Assembly (NCBI GenBank): GCA_017537365.1
Contig: JAFYKZ010000020.1
Span: 1-64,000 of the forward strand
Origin: Clostridia bacterium
GTDB lineage: Bacteria; Bacillota; Clostridia; Oscillospirales; Acutalibacteraceae
DNA: 64,000 nt
Direction of reading: 5' to 3'
Part shown: piece by piece, positions 18,411 to 26,686 of the stretch
How positions within the stretch are numbered: the first letter of the stretch is position 1
How the letters are laid out: each line of letters opens with the position of its first letter
The notes under the pieces: generated by a model
The model's database searches: none
What the model saw: only the letters and a program-made list of their open reading frames with translations
What the model was told of the DNA's origin: nothing
Made by a program: the position numbers and the translations under genes

Positions 18411-20147
18411 ATGGACATTTTTTCAATTTTTACTTTGCTTGGTGGACTTGCATTCTTTCTTTTTGGAATGAATGTTATGTCTAACGGACTTGAAACGATG
18501 GCGGGCGGCGGCCTTGAAAAAACCATGAAAAAGGTTACCTCTAATGACTTTTTAGGTTTTTTCTTAGGTGCTGGCATAACCGTTGCAATTCAGTCCTCTT
18601 CGGCATTTACCGTAATGCTTATAGGTCTTGTTAACTCAGGACTTATAAATTTTTCGAATACATTTGGTCTTATAATGGGCTCAAATGTTGGAACTACACT
18701 TACTGCCTGGCTTTTAAGCTTGGCGGGAATTGAGGGTAAATGGTACATAGAAATTCTAAACCCAAGCGTTTTTGCGCCTGTTTTGGCTTTTATTGGAATT
18801 GCAATGCAAATGCTTTCAAAAAGCCAAAAGAAAAGTAATCTTGCTAATATTTTTATCGGGTTTACAATTTTAATCTGCGGAATGGATTTTATGAGCGATT
18901 CAATGCTTTCTTTCCGTGATTTACCTGGTTTCGACTCCTTCTTAGCAACCCTTAAAAGTCCGATAATTGCCCTGTTTGTATCAACTGCGTTTACAGGTGT
19001 TATTCAATCTTCTGCTGCAACAATCGGTATTGTTCAGGCATTGGCACTTTCGGGAGGTATAACTTGGGAAATGGCTATTCCGTTGGTTCTAGGCGCCAAT
19101 ATCGGTACTTGCGTTACTGCGCTAATCGGCAGTATTGGTACGAGCAAATCTGCAAAGCGCGTTGTTGTTATGCATTTTGCGGTTAATGTGTTTGGTTCAA
19201 TATTTTGCATGATTATTATGTATATATTGCGAGCATTCGGTATCGAGATACTTGAAGCCGAGATAGCAATGGTGGGTGTTGCAATAGTTCATACATTGTT
19301 TAACACGATTAATACTGTAATTTTACTTCCTGTTAAGAAGCCTCTTATTAAGTTTTGCGAATGGGTTGTGCCTGCACACGAGGAAAAGAAGCAGATTATT
19401 ATATTGGATGACCGTTTATTAACTATGCCAGCCGTTGCGGTTGGAACAGCATTTGATTATACTACCCAAATGTCCGCTCTTTCGATTGAGGCTATCAAAA
19501 AGTCGTTAAGTCTGCTTGATGGCTTTGATGAGAAGATTGCCGAGGAAGTTAAAGAGCTTGAAGGTCAGATTGATGAATATGAGGACAAGCTTGGAACCTT
19601 TATGGTTAAAATTTCAAAAGAAGAAATTTCTTATTCTGATGCAAATCAGGTTACCAAAATGCTTCATACTATAAATGATTTTGAGCGTATCGGAGACCAT
19701 GCCTGCAATATGGTTAAGGTTGCAAAGGAAATGAAGGACAAAGAGATTTGTTTCTCAGATGAGGCAACAAAGGAAATATCTGCTTTAACCGATGCCATTT
19801 ATGAAATTTTGGATTTAACCAAAGAATCCTTTGAAACAGGCAACCTTGCAACAGCATTTAGAATTGAGCCGCTTGAACAGGTTATTGATAAACTTATTTT
19901 TGATATTAAAGCTCATCATATATCCCGTTTGCAAAAGGGTAACTGCACGATAGAGCTAGGCTTTATACTTCACGATTTGCTTACGAATTACGAGCGTGTT
20001 TCGGACCATTGCTCTAATATAGCGGTTGCCATTATTGAAACAAAGCACGGTTCCTTTGAAACTCACGAATATTTGCGTGATATCAAAGGTACTAATGAGG
20101 AATTTAAAAAGGATTACGAAGAGTATCTTGAAAAATTTACATTTTAA
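18411..20147 (+). CDS. Na/Pi cotransporter family protein with PhoU-like tail
   Basis: A 578-residue protein. Residues 1-315 carry two repeated halves of the NptA/PiT-II fold, each with the QSS signature (VAIQSSSAFTVML and GVIQSSAATIGI) and GxNxGT loops (GSNVGTTLTAW, GANIGTCVTALIG). Residues from about 345 are a soluble helical PhoU-like domain with the ERIGDHACNM and ERVSDHCSNIA motifs that bind metal. The family takes up phosphate with sodium, and the PhoU part probably gates or signals. ATG 18411 was chosen for its AAGGAG site. It has its own promoter and a strong terminator, so it is a single-gene unit. Confidence 0.92.
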   Translation: MDIFSIFTLLGGLAFFLFGMNVMSNGLETMAGGGLEKTMKKVTSNDFLGFFLGAGITVAIQSSSAFTVMLIGLVNSGLINFSNTFGLIMGSNVGTTLTAWLLSLAGIEGKWYIEILNPSVFAPVLAFIGIAMQMLSKSQKKSNLANIFIGFTILICGMDFMSDSMLSFRDLPGFDSFLATLKSPIIALFVSTAFTGVIQSSAATIGIVQALALSGGITWEMAIPLVLGANIGTCVTALIGSIGTSKSAKRVVVMHFAVNVFGSIFCMIIMYILRAFGIEILEAEIAMVGVAIVHTLFNTINTVILLPVKKPLIKFCEWVVPAHEEKKQIIILDDRLLTMPAVAVGTAFDYTTQMSALSIEAIKKSLSLLDGFDEKIAEEVKELEGQIDEYEDKLGTFMVKISKEEISYSDANQVTKMLHTINDFERIGDHACNMVKVAKEMKDKEICFSDEATKEISALTDAIYEILDLTKESFETGNLATAFRIEPLEQVIDKLIFDIKAHHISRLQKGNCTIELGFILHDLLTNYERVSDHCSNIAVAIIETKHGSFETHEYLRDIKGTNEEFKKDYEEYLEKFTF

Positions 20148-20153
20148 AAAGGA

Positions 20154-20192
20154 AGGACAGAGAAGCGTATCTTCTCTGTCCTCTTTCGTTTT
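20154..20192 (+). terminator. terminator after the Na/Pi cotransporter
   Basis: A perfect 12-bp stem AGGACAGAGAAG/CTTCTCTGTCCT, 5-base loop, then CTTTCGTTTT. It lies just past the convergent end of the feo operon. Confidence 0.85.
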
Positions 20193-20200
20193 ATTAAACA

Positions 20201-20347
20201 TTATTTTTTGCATAAACCGCAGGTCTCGCAAGACATACCGCAAGAGCAAGAGGTTTTTCCGCTTTTGCGGTTTTTTATTTCTTTTATAACAATAGCTATA
20301 ACAAGACCTGAAATTAATACCGATATTATAATTGTTGGTATATTCAT
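20201..20347 (-). CDS. FeoB-associated Cys-rich membrane protein
   Basis: A 48-residue small gene directly after feoB, 11 bases downstream and in the same direction. The N-terminal half is a single membrane helix (IPTIIISVLISGLVIAIVI), followed by a basic stretch and a C-terminal cluster of six cysteines (CSCG, SCETCGLC). This arrangement is that of the small FeoB-associated Cys-rich proteins found after feoB in many clostridia; they are thought to help FeoB or bind iron at the membrane, but their biochemical role is unproven. AAAGGAG precedes the ATG at a good distance. Confidence 0.85.
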   Translation of the reverse strand: MNIPTIIISVLISGLVIAIVIKEIKNRKSGKTSCSCGMSCETCGLCKK

Positions 20348-20358
20348 AATAGTCTCCT

Positions 20359-22446
20359 TTACTTATTTGGATTTTTTCTGAATAACATAAAGAGCATAAA
20401 AGCTATGATAATTCCTGCAAAAACAGTTCCTATAACATTGCCTGAGCCTATAAACCAAGCACCGATTTGATAGATTATGAGAGATATTGCATAAGCAAAG
20501 CCACACATATAACCTATTGCACCGAAAGTCCATTTAGCGCTGTTCATTTCGCGTCTTATAGCGCCCATAGCGGCAACGCAAGGGGCACAAAGCAGATTAA
20601 ATACCAAAAAGCTGAAACCTGCAAGAGCAGAGTTGCCTAAAAACTCGGTGATTTGAGTTTGGCTGTTTTGGGCTAAAACTTCTAGGGTACTAACAACCTG
20701 TTCTTTTGCAATTAAACCTAAAATTGTTGCAACGGCAGATTGCCAGTTGCCAAAGCCCAAAGGCGCAAATACCCAAGCAAAAGCTTTGCCTATTGTTTCT
20801 AAAATAGATGGGTCTTTGGTTTCACCGATATAATGAATACCGCCTGAAATTGATAGCGAATCAAGAGCCCAGATAATAACGCTGGCGGCGAGGATTATTG
20901 TTCCTGCTTTTTTAATAAACGACCAACCGCGTTCCCAGGTTGTTTTTAAAATGTTAGTTGGTATTGGCATATGGTATTGGGGAAGCTCCATAACAAAGGG
21001 CGCGGGTTTGCCTGCAAATGCTTTGGTTTTTTTAAGCATTAAGCCGGATATTATAACCGCTAAAATACCAATGAAATATGACGCGGTTGCAATTAGCGGA
21101 CTTCCTCCAAAAAGTGCACCTGCAATAAATGCAACAATCGGCATTTTAGCGCCGCAGGGGATGAAGCATGTGGTCATAATAGTCATTCTTCGGTCGCGCT
21201 CCAGCTCGATTGTTCGGCTTGCCATAACACCGGGAACACCGCAGCCTGTTGCAACTAAAAGCGGAATAAAGCTTTTGCCTGAAAGACCGAATTTTCTGAA
21301 AATACGGTCCATAATAAAGGCTATTCGGGACATATATCCGCAATCTTCCAAAATGGCGAGTAAGAAGAAAAGGATTAGCATTTGCGGAACAAAGCCTAAT
21401 ACTGCTCCAACACCGCCTATAATTCCGTTGGTTATAAGTTCTATCAACCATTCGGCGCAGTTTATAGATGCTAGCCCTGCTGCCGCTAATTTTGATAAAC
21501 GCTCGAAAACGGTTTCGGTGAAACCGATAGTCCAGTTGCCAACCGAGCCGATTGAGATATAATAAACCAAAAACATCAAAACAATAAAAATCGGTATAGC
21601 TAAAATTCTATTTGTAACTATCTTATCGATTTTATCCGAGGTTGAAAGTCTATTCGGATGTTTTTTCTTGAAATATTTTGAGGCAAGGCTTGTTATGTAT
21701 GAATATCTTTCGTTGATAATAATGCTTTCGGCATCATCATCAAGTTCGTTTTCAACCTTTTTAATATCATTTTCGATATGCTCTAGGGTAGTTTTATCAA
21801 TATTCAACTGCTCTAAAACTTTATTATCGCGTTCGAAAATTTTAACCGCATACCAGCGTTGGCGGTCTTCGGGAAAGTGATGAACGGTTGCTTCCTCGAT
21901 ATGAGCCAATGCATGCTCAATTAAGCCTGAAAAATAATGAATGGGAGATTTTTTATTTTCTTTTGCCGCATTAATTGCAAGGTTAACCGCCTCATCAATG
22001 CCCTCGGATTTGAGCGCTGAAATTTGAACTATTTTGCAGCCTAAGGCTTCGCTTAAACTTTCGGTATCAATTTTATCTCCGTGTTTTTTTACAATATCCA
22101 TCATATTTATGGCAATAACAACGGGAATTCCAAGCTCGATAAGTTGAGTTGTTAAATATAGATTTCTTTCGAGATTAGTACCGTCAACTATATTTAATAT
22201 AGCATCTGGACGCTCGTTTACAAGATAATCTCTTGCCACAACCTCTTCTAAGGTATATGGAGAGAGAGAATATATACCCGGCAAATCGGTTATGATAACA
22301 TCATTTTTGTTTTTAAGTTTTCCTTCTTTTTTCTCAACTGTAACCCCAGGCCAGTTGCCAACATATTGATTTGAACCGGTTAGAGAGTTGAAAAGGGTTG
22401 TTTTACCGCAGTTTGGATTACCTGCTATTGCAATTTTGATTTGCAT
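20359..22446 (-). CDS. feoB: ferrous iron transporter FeoB (first locus)
   Basis: A 695-residue protein with an N-terminal G domain (G1 GNPNCGKTTLF, GNWPGVTVEKKEG, G3 DLPGIYS, G4 NMMD) followed by a GDI-like helical domain and a polytopic membrane domain with two Gate regions (GCGVPGVMASRTIE; LLCAPCVAAMG). It imports Fe2+ under anoxic conditions. The upstream feoA and downstream Cys-rich gene complete the operon. The sequence before it holds a TTAGC-N4-GCTAA palindrome that matches the one before feoA. This is the conventional FeoB; a second, divergent one lies at 24277. Confidence 0.95.
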   Translation of the reverse strand: MQIKIAIAGNPNCGKTTLFNSLTGSNQYVGNWPGVTVEKKEGKLKNKNDVIITDLPGIYSLSPYTLEEVVARDYLVNERPDAILNIVDGTNLERNLYLTTQLIELGIPVVIAINMMDIVKKHGDKIDTESLSEALGCKIVQISALKSEGIDEAVNLAINAAKENKKSPIHYFSGLIEHALAHIEEATVHHFPEDRQRWYAVKIFERDNKVLEQLNIDKTTLEHIENDIKKVENELDDDAESIIINERYSYITSLASKYFKKKHPNRLSTSDKIDKIVTNRILAIPIFIVLMFLVYYISIGSVGNWTIGFTETVFERLSKLAAAGLASINCAEWLIELITNGIIGGVGAVLGFVPQMLILFFLLAILEDCGYMSRIAFIMDRIFRKFGLSGKSFIPLLVATGCGVPGVMASRTIELERDRRMTIMTTCFIPCGAKMPIVAFIAGALFGGSPLIATASYFIGILAVIISGLMLKKTKAFAGKPAPFVMELPQYHMPIPTNILKTTWERGWSFIKKAGTIILAASVIIWALDSLSISGGIHYIGETKDPSILETIGKAFAWVFAPLGFGNWQSAVATILGLIAKEQVVSTLEVLAQNSQTQITEFLGNSALAGFSFLVFNLLCAPCVAAMGAIRREMNSAKWTFGAIGYMCGFAYAISLIIYQIGAWFIGSGNVIGTVFAGIIIAFMLFMLFRKNPNK

Positions 22447-22466
22447 TTTATACCTCTTTCTAATGA

Positions 22467-22480
22467 TTAGCCTATGCTAA
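22467..22480. promoter_or_regulatory. candidate metal-regulator operator before feoB
   Basis: TTAGC-CTAT-GCTAA, 20 bases before the feoB ATG. The same TTAGC-N4-GCTAA core lies in the operator before feoA. The sequence resembles sites of the DtxR family in general shape, but the regulator is not known. Confidence 0.5.
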
Positions 22481-22497
22481 CTAAATGATTTTAATAT

Positions 22498-22520
22498 ATC
22501 GGGGCAAGCCCCGATTTTTT
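22498..22520. other. GC-rich stem-loop in the feoA-feoB spacer
   Basis: The 8-bp stem ATCGGGGC/GCCCCGAT with a 2-base loop lies just past the feoA stop. Its T run faces the plus direction, away from the operon, so it is not a standard terminator for feoA. It could slow transcription or set different mRNA levels for feoA and feoB. Confidence 0.45.
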
Positions 22521-22749
22521 AGTTTATTGCTTCAACAATTATCATTTGCGAATCGGCTTTTCTGAGGGTTAGCTCATAGCCTCTAAGGTTGATTTCGATT
22601 GGGTCTCCGAGAGGGGCAACTTTGCGAACATAAATTTCAACACCTTTGGTTATACCCATATCCATAATTCTGCGTTTTAAAGCACCTTCACCGTTTAGCT
22701 TTAAAACCTTTACTTTCTTGCCTACTTTAATATCCTTTAAGGTTAGCAT
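22519..22749 (-). CDS. feoA: FeoA protein (first locus)
   Basis: A 76-residue SH3-like beta-barrel protein of the FeoA family, starting MLTLKDIKVGKKVKVLKL and containing RRIMDMGITKGVEIYV and DPIEINLRGYELTLRK. FeoA is a cytosolic partner needed for full FeoB activity. It is the first gene of the operon feoA-feoB-Cys-rich protein. An AGGAGAA site lies before the ATG. The promoter and a 30-bp palindrome overlap immediately upstream. Confidence 0.93.
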   Translation of the reverse strand: MLTLKDIKVGKKVKVLKLNGEGALKRRIMDMGITKGVEIYVRKVAPLGDPIEINLRGYELTLRKADSQMIIVEAIN

Positions 22750-22768
22750 TAGCTTTTCTCCTAAAATA

Positions 22769-22798
22769 AATCTCAGTTAGCAACGGCTAACTGAGATT
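22769..22798. promoter_or_regulatory. 30-bp perfect palindromic operator of the feoAB operon
   Basis: AATCTCAGTTAGC-AACG-GCTAACTGAGATT has two exact 13-bp arms. It sits directly downstream of the -10 box of the feoA promoter, over the expected start point, where a repressor would block transcription. Its core TTAGC-N4-GCTAA recurs before feoB. A metal-dependent repressor is the likely ligand by context; in RNA it would also form a hairpin in the leader. Confidence 0.65.
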
Positions 22799-22827
22799 AT
22801 AATACACCAAAAATTTACATTTGTCAA
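22799..22827 (-). promoter_or_regulatory. promoter of the feoA-feoB operon
   Basis: On the minus strand, TTGACA (22827-22822), 17-base spacer, TATTAT (22804-22799). The 30-bp palindrome begins at once after it. Confidence 0.75.
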
Positions 22828-22845
22828 TAAAAAATTTTAAAAATT

Positions 22846-24207
22846 TTAAAGACTTAAAAGCATAGTTGCAACACCGAAATAGATAACTAGCGAAATAGTG
22901 TCAACAACGGTGGTTATAAAGGGACTTGCCATAACAGCAGGGTCAAACCCGATTTTTTTAGCGAATATCGGCAAGGTGCTTCCAACCAGCTTTGAAACGA
23001 TAACCATAAAGAAAAGGGTTATACAAACAACCAGGCTTTCAATTAAAGCTTTGCCCACATCAAAAGCATTTAAAATCAAATGGTCGATTAGAAAAAGCTT
23101 TGCAAAATTTATAACCGAGAGGGTTAATCCGCAAAGGAAAGCAACGCTGAGTTCCTTTAAAATAACCCGACCTATATCGCGGAATTCAACATCGCCCAAG
23201 GATAAGGCTCTGATAATAGTAACCGAGGACTGACTGCCGCAGTTACCCGCGGTTCCCATCAGCATCGGGATAAAAGCAACCAACGCAATACAACCCGCGA
23301 GTTTATGCTCAAAGCTGGCTATAATAGCGCTTGTAAAGGTTGAGGTTAACATAAGGAGCAAAAGCCAAGGTATTCTGGATTTAAAGGTTGAAAAGATACT
23401 TAGCTTTAAATAGGCTTCGTCGGTAGGCAAAATAGCCGCCATTTTATCAATATCTTCGCTAGCTTCTTCTTGCATAACATCGATAGCATCGTCAACCGTA
23501 ACCATACCAACGAGGCGGTCTTCGGTATCAACAACGGGAAGAGACATAAGGTCGTATTTTTCGAACTGACTTGCAACCTGCTCTTTATCGTCAAGAGTTC
23601 GGGCGAAGATAACATTTTCGTCCATAATATCGCCTAAATGGGCGGTTTTTTCGGATAAAAGCAAATCCTTAACAGTTACAACACCTTTAAGCCTTCGGCT
23701 ACGGTCGGTAACATAGCATATATAAATCATTTCGGCATCAAAGCCAACAGTTCTGATGCGGTCAAAGGCTTCTTCCACCGTCATATCCCTTTTTAAGCTG
23801 ATATATTCGGTGGTCATAATACTTCCTGCACTATCATCAGGGTAAGCCAAAAGTTTATTTATCATACGCCTTGTTTCGGCATCGGTCTGCTTTAAGATAC
23901 GCTTTGCAACCGAGGCAGGCATTTCGTCAATAATATCAACCGTATCGTCCATAAAAAGCTCATCTAAAACCTCACGAAGCTCGGCATCGCTGAAGGCTTC
24001 AATTAGAAATTGCTGAGCATCGCTATCCATTTCAACGAAAACCTCTGCGGCAGGTTCTTTAGGCAAAATACGGAATATAACAGGAAGTTCTTTCTGAGGC
24101 GCTTCCTCTAAAATAACCGCTATATCGGCAGGATTCATATCGGAAAGTATTTGTTTGAGCTTAGAATACTTTTTTTCGGCTATAAGCTCTAAAATTTCAT
24201 TTTCCAT
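22846..24207 (-). CDS. mgtE: magnesium transporter MgtE
   Basis: A 453-residue magnesium channel. Residues 1-130 form the N domain of helical repeats (DPADIAxILE-like, here MNPADIAVILEEAP), 135-255 hold a CBS pair (DDSAGSIMTTEYISL; LMSLPVVDTEDRLVGMVTVDDA) and the C-terminal part has five membrane helices with the pore motif GTAGNCGSQSS. In the family, Mg2+ bound to the N and CBS domains closes the pore. AGGAGG precedes the ATG and a near-perfect promoter lies upstream, so it is an independent unit between the two feo loci. Confidence 0.95.
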   Translation of the reverse strand: MENEILELIAEKKYSKLKQILSDMNPADIAVILEEAPQKELPVIFRILPKEPAAEVFVEMDSDAQQFLIEAFSDAELREVLDELFMDDTVDIIDEMPASVAKRILKQTDAETRRMINKLLAYPDDSAGSIMTTEYISLKRDMTVEEAFDRIRTVGFDAEMIYICYVTDRSRRLKGVVTVKDLLLSEKTAHLGDIMDENVIFARTLDDKEQVASQFEKYDLMSLPVVDTEDRLVGMVTVDDAIDVMQEEASEDIDKMAAILPTDEAYLKLSIFSTFKSRIPWLLLLMLTSTFTSAIIASFEHKLAGCIALVAFIPMLMGTAGNCGSQSSVTIIRALSLGDVEFRDIGRVILKELSVAFLCGLTLSVINFAKLFLIDHLILNAFDVGKALIESLVVCITLFFMVIVSKLVGSTLPIFAKKIGFDPAVMASPFITTVVDTISLVIYFGVATMLLSL

Positions 24208-24239
24208 AATATATCCTCCTTTAATAGTCTTATTGATAT

Positions 24240-24268
24240 ATTATACCCCTATTTTCAAGCTATGTCAA
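24240..24268 (-). promoter_or_regulatory. promoter of mgtE
   Basis: TTGACA (24268-24263), 17-base spacer, TATAAT (24245-24240) on the minus strand; the leader is only about 25 bases, so no magnesium riboswitch fits here. Confidence 0.75.
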
Positions 24269-24276
24269 TTTTTAAG

Positions 24277-26325
24277 TTAAAAAATCAGGTTGATAAAAAA
24301 ACAGAGCAAAACACCTATAAGGGTTGGAAGCAGAGCCGAAAAAACGGCTAGCTTTAAACTGCCCGTTTCTTTTTTTATGGTCATAAGGGTTGTTGAGCAA
24401 GGCCAATGGAAAAGGCAGAATATTATAAAATTTATTGCGGTTTTTATTGTCCAACCGTTTTGGATGAAAATATCTTTCATAATATTTAGTGAGGGCAGGT
24501 CGGTCAAAGAGGAAGCCGAAAGGTATCCCATTATTATAATAGGTATAACAATTTCGTTTGCAGGGAGTCCTAAAATAAATGCGAGCAGAATAACTCCGTC
24601 TAGCCCCAGAAGAGAAGCAACTGGGTCTAAAAAAGCGGATATATGGGCTAAAAGGCTTAAATCTCCGATTTTAACATTTGCAAACAACCAAATAATTATT
24701 CCCGCAGGAACAGCCACCGTAACCGCGCGACCAAGCACAAATGCAGTTCGGTCTAAAAGCGAGCGGACAAGTATTTTTAAAATCTGCGGTTTTCTGTATG
24801 GCGGCATTTCTAAGGTGAACGCAGAGGGAGTGCCTTTAAAGAGGGTTGCAGATAATATTTTGGTTGATATTAATGTAAAAGCTACTGAGAGCATAATGAC
24901 TAAGGTTAAAATAAAGGCTTCGAGCAGACTTCCGAAAAATCCCCCAAGCGTTACCAAAAACATTGAAATAATCGCAATAATGGCAGGGAAACGACCGTTA
25001 CAAGGTACCAAGCTGTTAGTTATAATCGCGAGAATTCTATCGCGCTTTGAGTCGATAATTCTGCAACCGGTTACTCCTGCCGCATTGCAACCGAAACCCA
25101 TACACATAGTAAGTGCTTGTTTTCCGCAGCTCTTGCAACGGTTAAAGGGCTCATCAAGGTTATAGGCAATTCGAGGCAGATAGCCAATATCCTCCAAAAA
25201 GGTGAACAGAGGGAAAAATATCGCCATTGGCGGAAGCATAACCGAAACCACCCAAGAGGTTACTTTGAATGCGCCGTCTATAATAATATCTTTTATGAGA
25301 TTTGGAAGTTTTATAAAATCAAAAAAGCTTTCTAAAAACTTTTCTATATATGAAAACAGAAAGGATAGCCCGTTTGAAAGATAGTTTGCGCCGTAAATCG
25401 TAATCCAGAAAACGAGGCATAGACCTAAAAGCATTATTCCAAAGCCTGAAAATTTATGTGTTAAAATCTTATCGGCAGTTTCGGTGCGTTTTGAATATTG
25501 GCTTTTGGTTTTGGAAATAACCTCACTCGCTGTTATTTCCGCCATTTTCACCACCGCGCTTGCGATGAAATCAGAAATTCGGTTTTCATACAAGCCCTCT
25601 TTTTTAAGATAATCCAAAGCCTCAGACAAGGAGGCTTTGATTTCGGATATTTCCATAACAGATTTTCCGTTTTGCAGTTTAACTTTTTCTAAAAACGAGC
25701 GGTTTTGTTCTAAAATGCGAAGGCTTAAAAACCGTTTATTAATATTAAAATCAAAATTTTCGAGTGTTGTTTCAATGATTTTAATGGCATTTTCGATAAT
25801 TTTTGGATATTCTATTTTAAAATCGCTTTTAGTGTCTTTATAATTTAGGTTTTTTATTAAATTTGAAAGACTTTTCTTGTTTCTTGCAACCGTTCCAACA
25901 ACCCTAACATTTAAAATTTCAGATAGCTTTTCTAAATCTATTTTATAACCCATTCTTTCAGCTTCATCTAATAAATTAACACAGATTATAATATCATTTT
26001 TAATTTCCATACATTGCAAAGCTAAGATAAGGCTTCGTTCTAAGCAACTGGCTGAGCAAACAACAACCGTTTTATCTGAATTTTCGAAGCATAAAAAATC
26101 TCTTGCAACCGATTCTTCTGCTGAGTGGGTAAACAAAGAGTATGTACCCGGAAGGTCGGTCATTTCATAGGTTGTAGAATTTGATTTAAAATATCCTGTT
26201 GCGGTTTCAACCGTTTTGCCTGCCCAGTTACCTGTATGCTGTTTCATACCGGTTAAGGCATTGAAAACGGTGCTTTTACCAACATTTGGGTTGCCCATCA
26301 AAGCGATGGTTTTTTTAAGCTCCAT
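24277..26325 (-). CDS. feoB: second FeoB-type metal transporter
   Basis: A 682-residue FeoB homologue with G domain motifs GNPNVGKSTVF, GNWAGKTVETATG (instead of GNWPGVTVE), DLPGTYS and NLLD, then a membrane domain with CKSCGKQALTMCMGFGCN and LFHWPCSTTLM. It is clearly a different subfamily from the gene at 20359: extra cysteines lie before the first gate and there is no Cys-rich partner gene. In other bacteria with two FeoB proteins one may carry manganese instead of iron, so the metal is uncertain. It is directly joined to an upstream feoA and has no TTAGC palindrome, suggesting separate control. Confidence 0.92.
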   Translation of the reverse strand: MELKKTIALMGNPNVGKSTVFNALTGMKQHTGNWAGKTVETATGYFKSNSTTYEMTDLPGTYSLFTHSAEESVARDFLCFENSDKTVVVCSASCLERSLILALQCMEIKNDIIICVNLLDEAERMGYKIDLEKLSEILNVRVVGTVARNKKSLSNLIKNLNYKDTKSDFKIEYPKIIENAIKIIETTLENFDFNINKRFLSLRILEQNRSFLEKVKLQNGKSVMEISEIKASLSEALDYLKKEGLYENRISDFIASAVVKMAEITASEVISKTKSQYSKRTETADKILTHKFSGFGIMLLGLCLVFWITIYGANYLSNGLSFLFSYIEKFLESFFDFIKLPNLIKDIIIDGAFKVTSWVVSVMLPPMAIFFPLFTFLEDIGYLPRIAYNLDEPFNRCKSCGKQALTMCMGFGCNAAGVTGCRIIDSKRDRILAIITNSLVPCNGRFPAIIAIISMFLVTLGGFFGSLLEAFILTLVIMLSVAFTLISTKILSATLFKGTPSAFTLEMPPYRKPQILKILVRSLLDRTAFVLGRAVTVAVPAGIIIWLFANVKIGDLSLLAHISAFLDPVASLLGLDGVILLAFILGLPANEIVIPIIIMGYLSASSLTDLPSLNIMKDIFIQNGWTIKTAINFIIFCLFHWPCSTTLMTIKKETGSLKLAVFSALLPTLIGVLLCFFINLIF

Positions 26326-26559
26326 TTAAACCACCTCGCCTGAAACCATAATATCGGCGCAATCGCCATTTCTTATGGCTATAACCGCGCCCCTTATTAA
26401 ATATGCTTTTGGGTTTTTAAACGGACTAATTCCAACGCATTTAACAAGACATCCTTTAATTAATCCTATATCAATAAAGCGGCGACGCATAGCGCCGTCG
26501 GTTAGTATTTCGCTAACAACGGCTTTTTCGCCGACCTTTAAATCATTTAAAGCTTTCAT
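26326..26559 (-). CDS. feoA: FeoA protein (second locus)
   Basis: A 77-residue FeoA-domain protein (LKVGEKAVVSEI, MRRRFIDIGLIKGCLVKCVG, AYLIRGAVIAIRNGDC). The stop codon is immediately followed by the ATG of the second feoB, a tight translational pairing. GGGGTGAA lies before the ATG. No clear metal-regulator palindrome is visible in the 127 bases up to spoIVA, unlike the first feo operon. Confidence 0.9.
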   Translation of the reverse strand: MKALNDLKVGEKAVVSEILTDGAMRRRFIDIGLIKGCLVKCVGISPFKNPKAYLIRGAVIAIRNGDCADIMVSGEVV

Positions 26560-26686
26560 TATAACGCTTCACCCCGATACATTTTATTCTGAGTTTGCGA
26601 GTATTGTGAAAATAAAAGGTATAAAGCAGGTGATTAAATCATATTAATTAAGTACAGATTTTGTAAATTTATCGGGAGGAATATAT

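Noticed and set aside
20951-21562. Long open frame (about 200 codons) on the plus strand inside feoB
   Set aside because: It is antisense to the well-supported feoB frame, has no ribosome binding site and its product shows no domain.
22498-22520. feoA-feoB hairpin as an operon terminator
   Set aside because: The T run points the wrong way and feoB clearly belongs to the same unit.
22846-24239. Magnesium riboswitch before mgtE
   Set aside because: The leader between promoter and start is only about 25 bases.
24290-25165. 291-codon plus-strand open frame antisense to the second feoB
   Set aside because: It is the mirror of a conserved membrane-protein gene with biased codons; no start signals and no recognisable protein.
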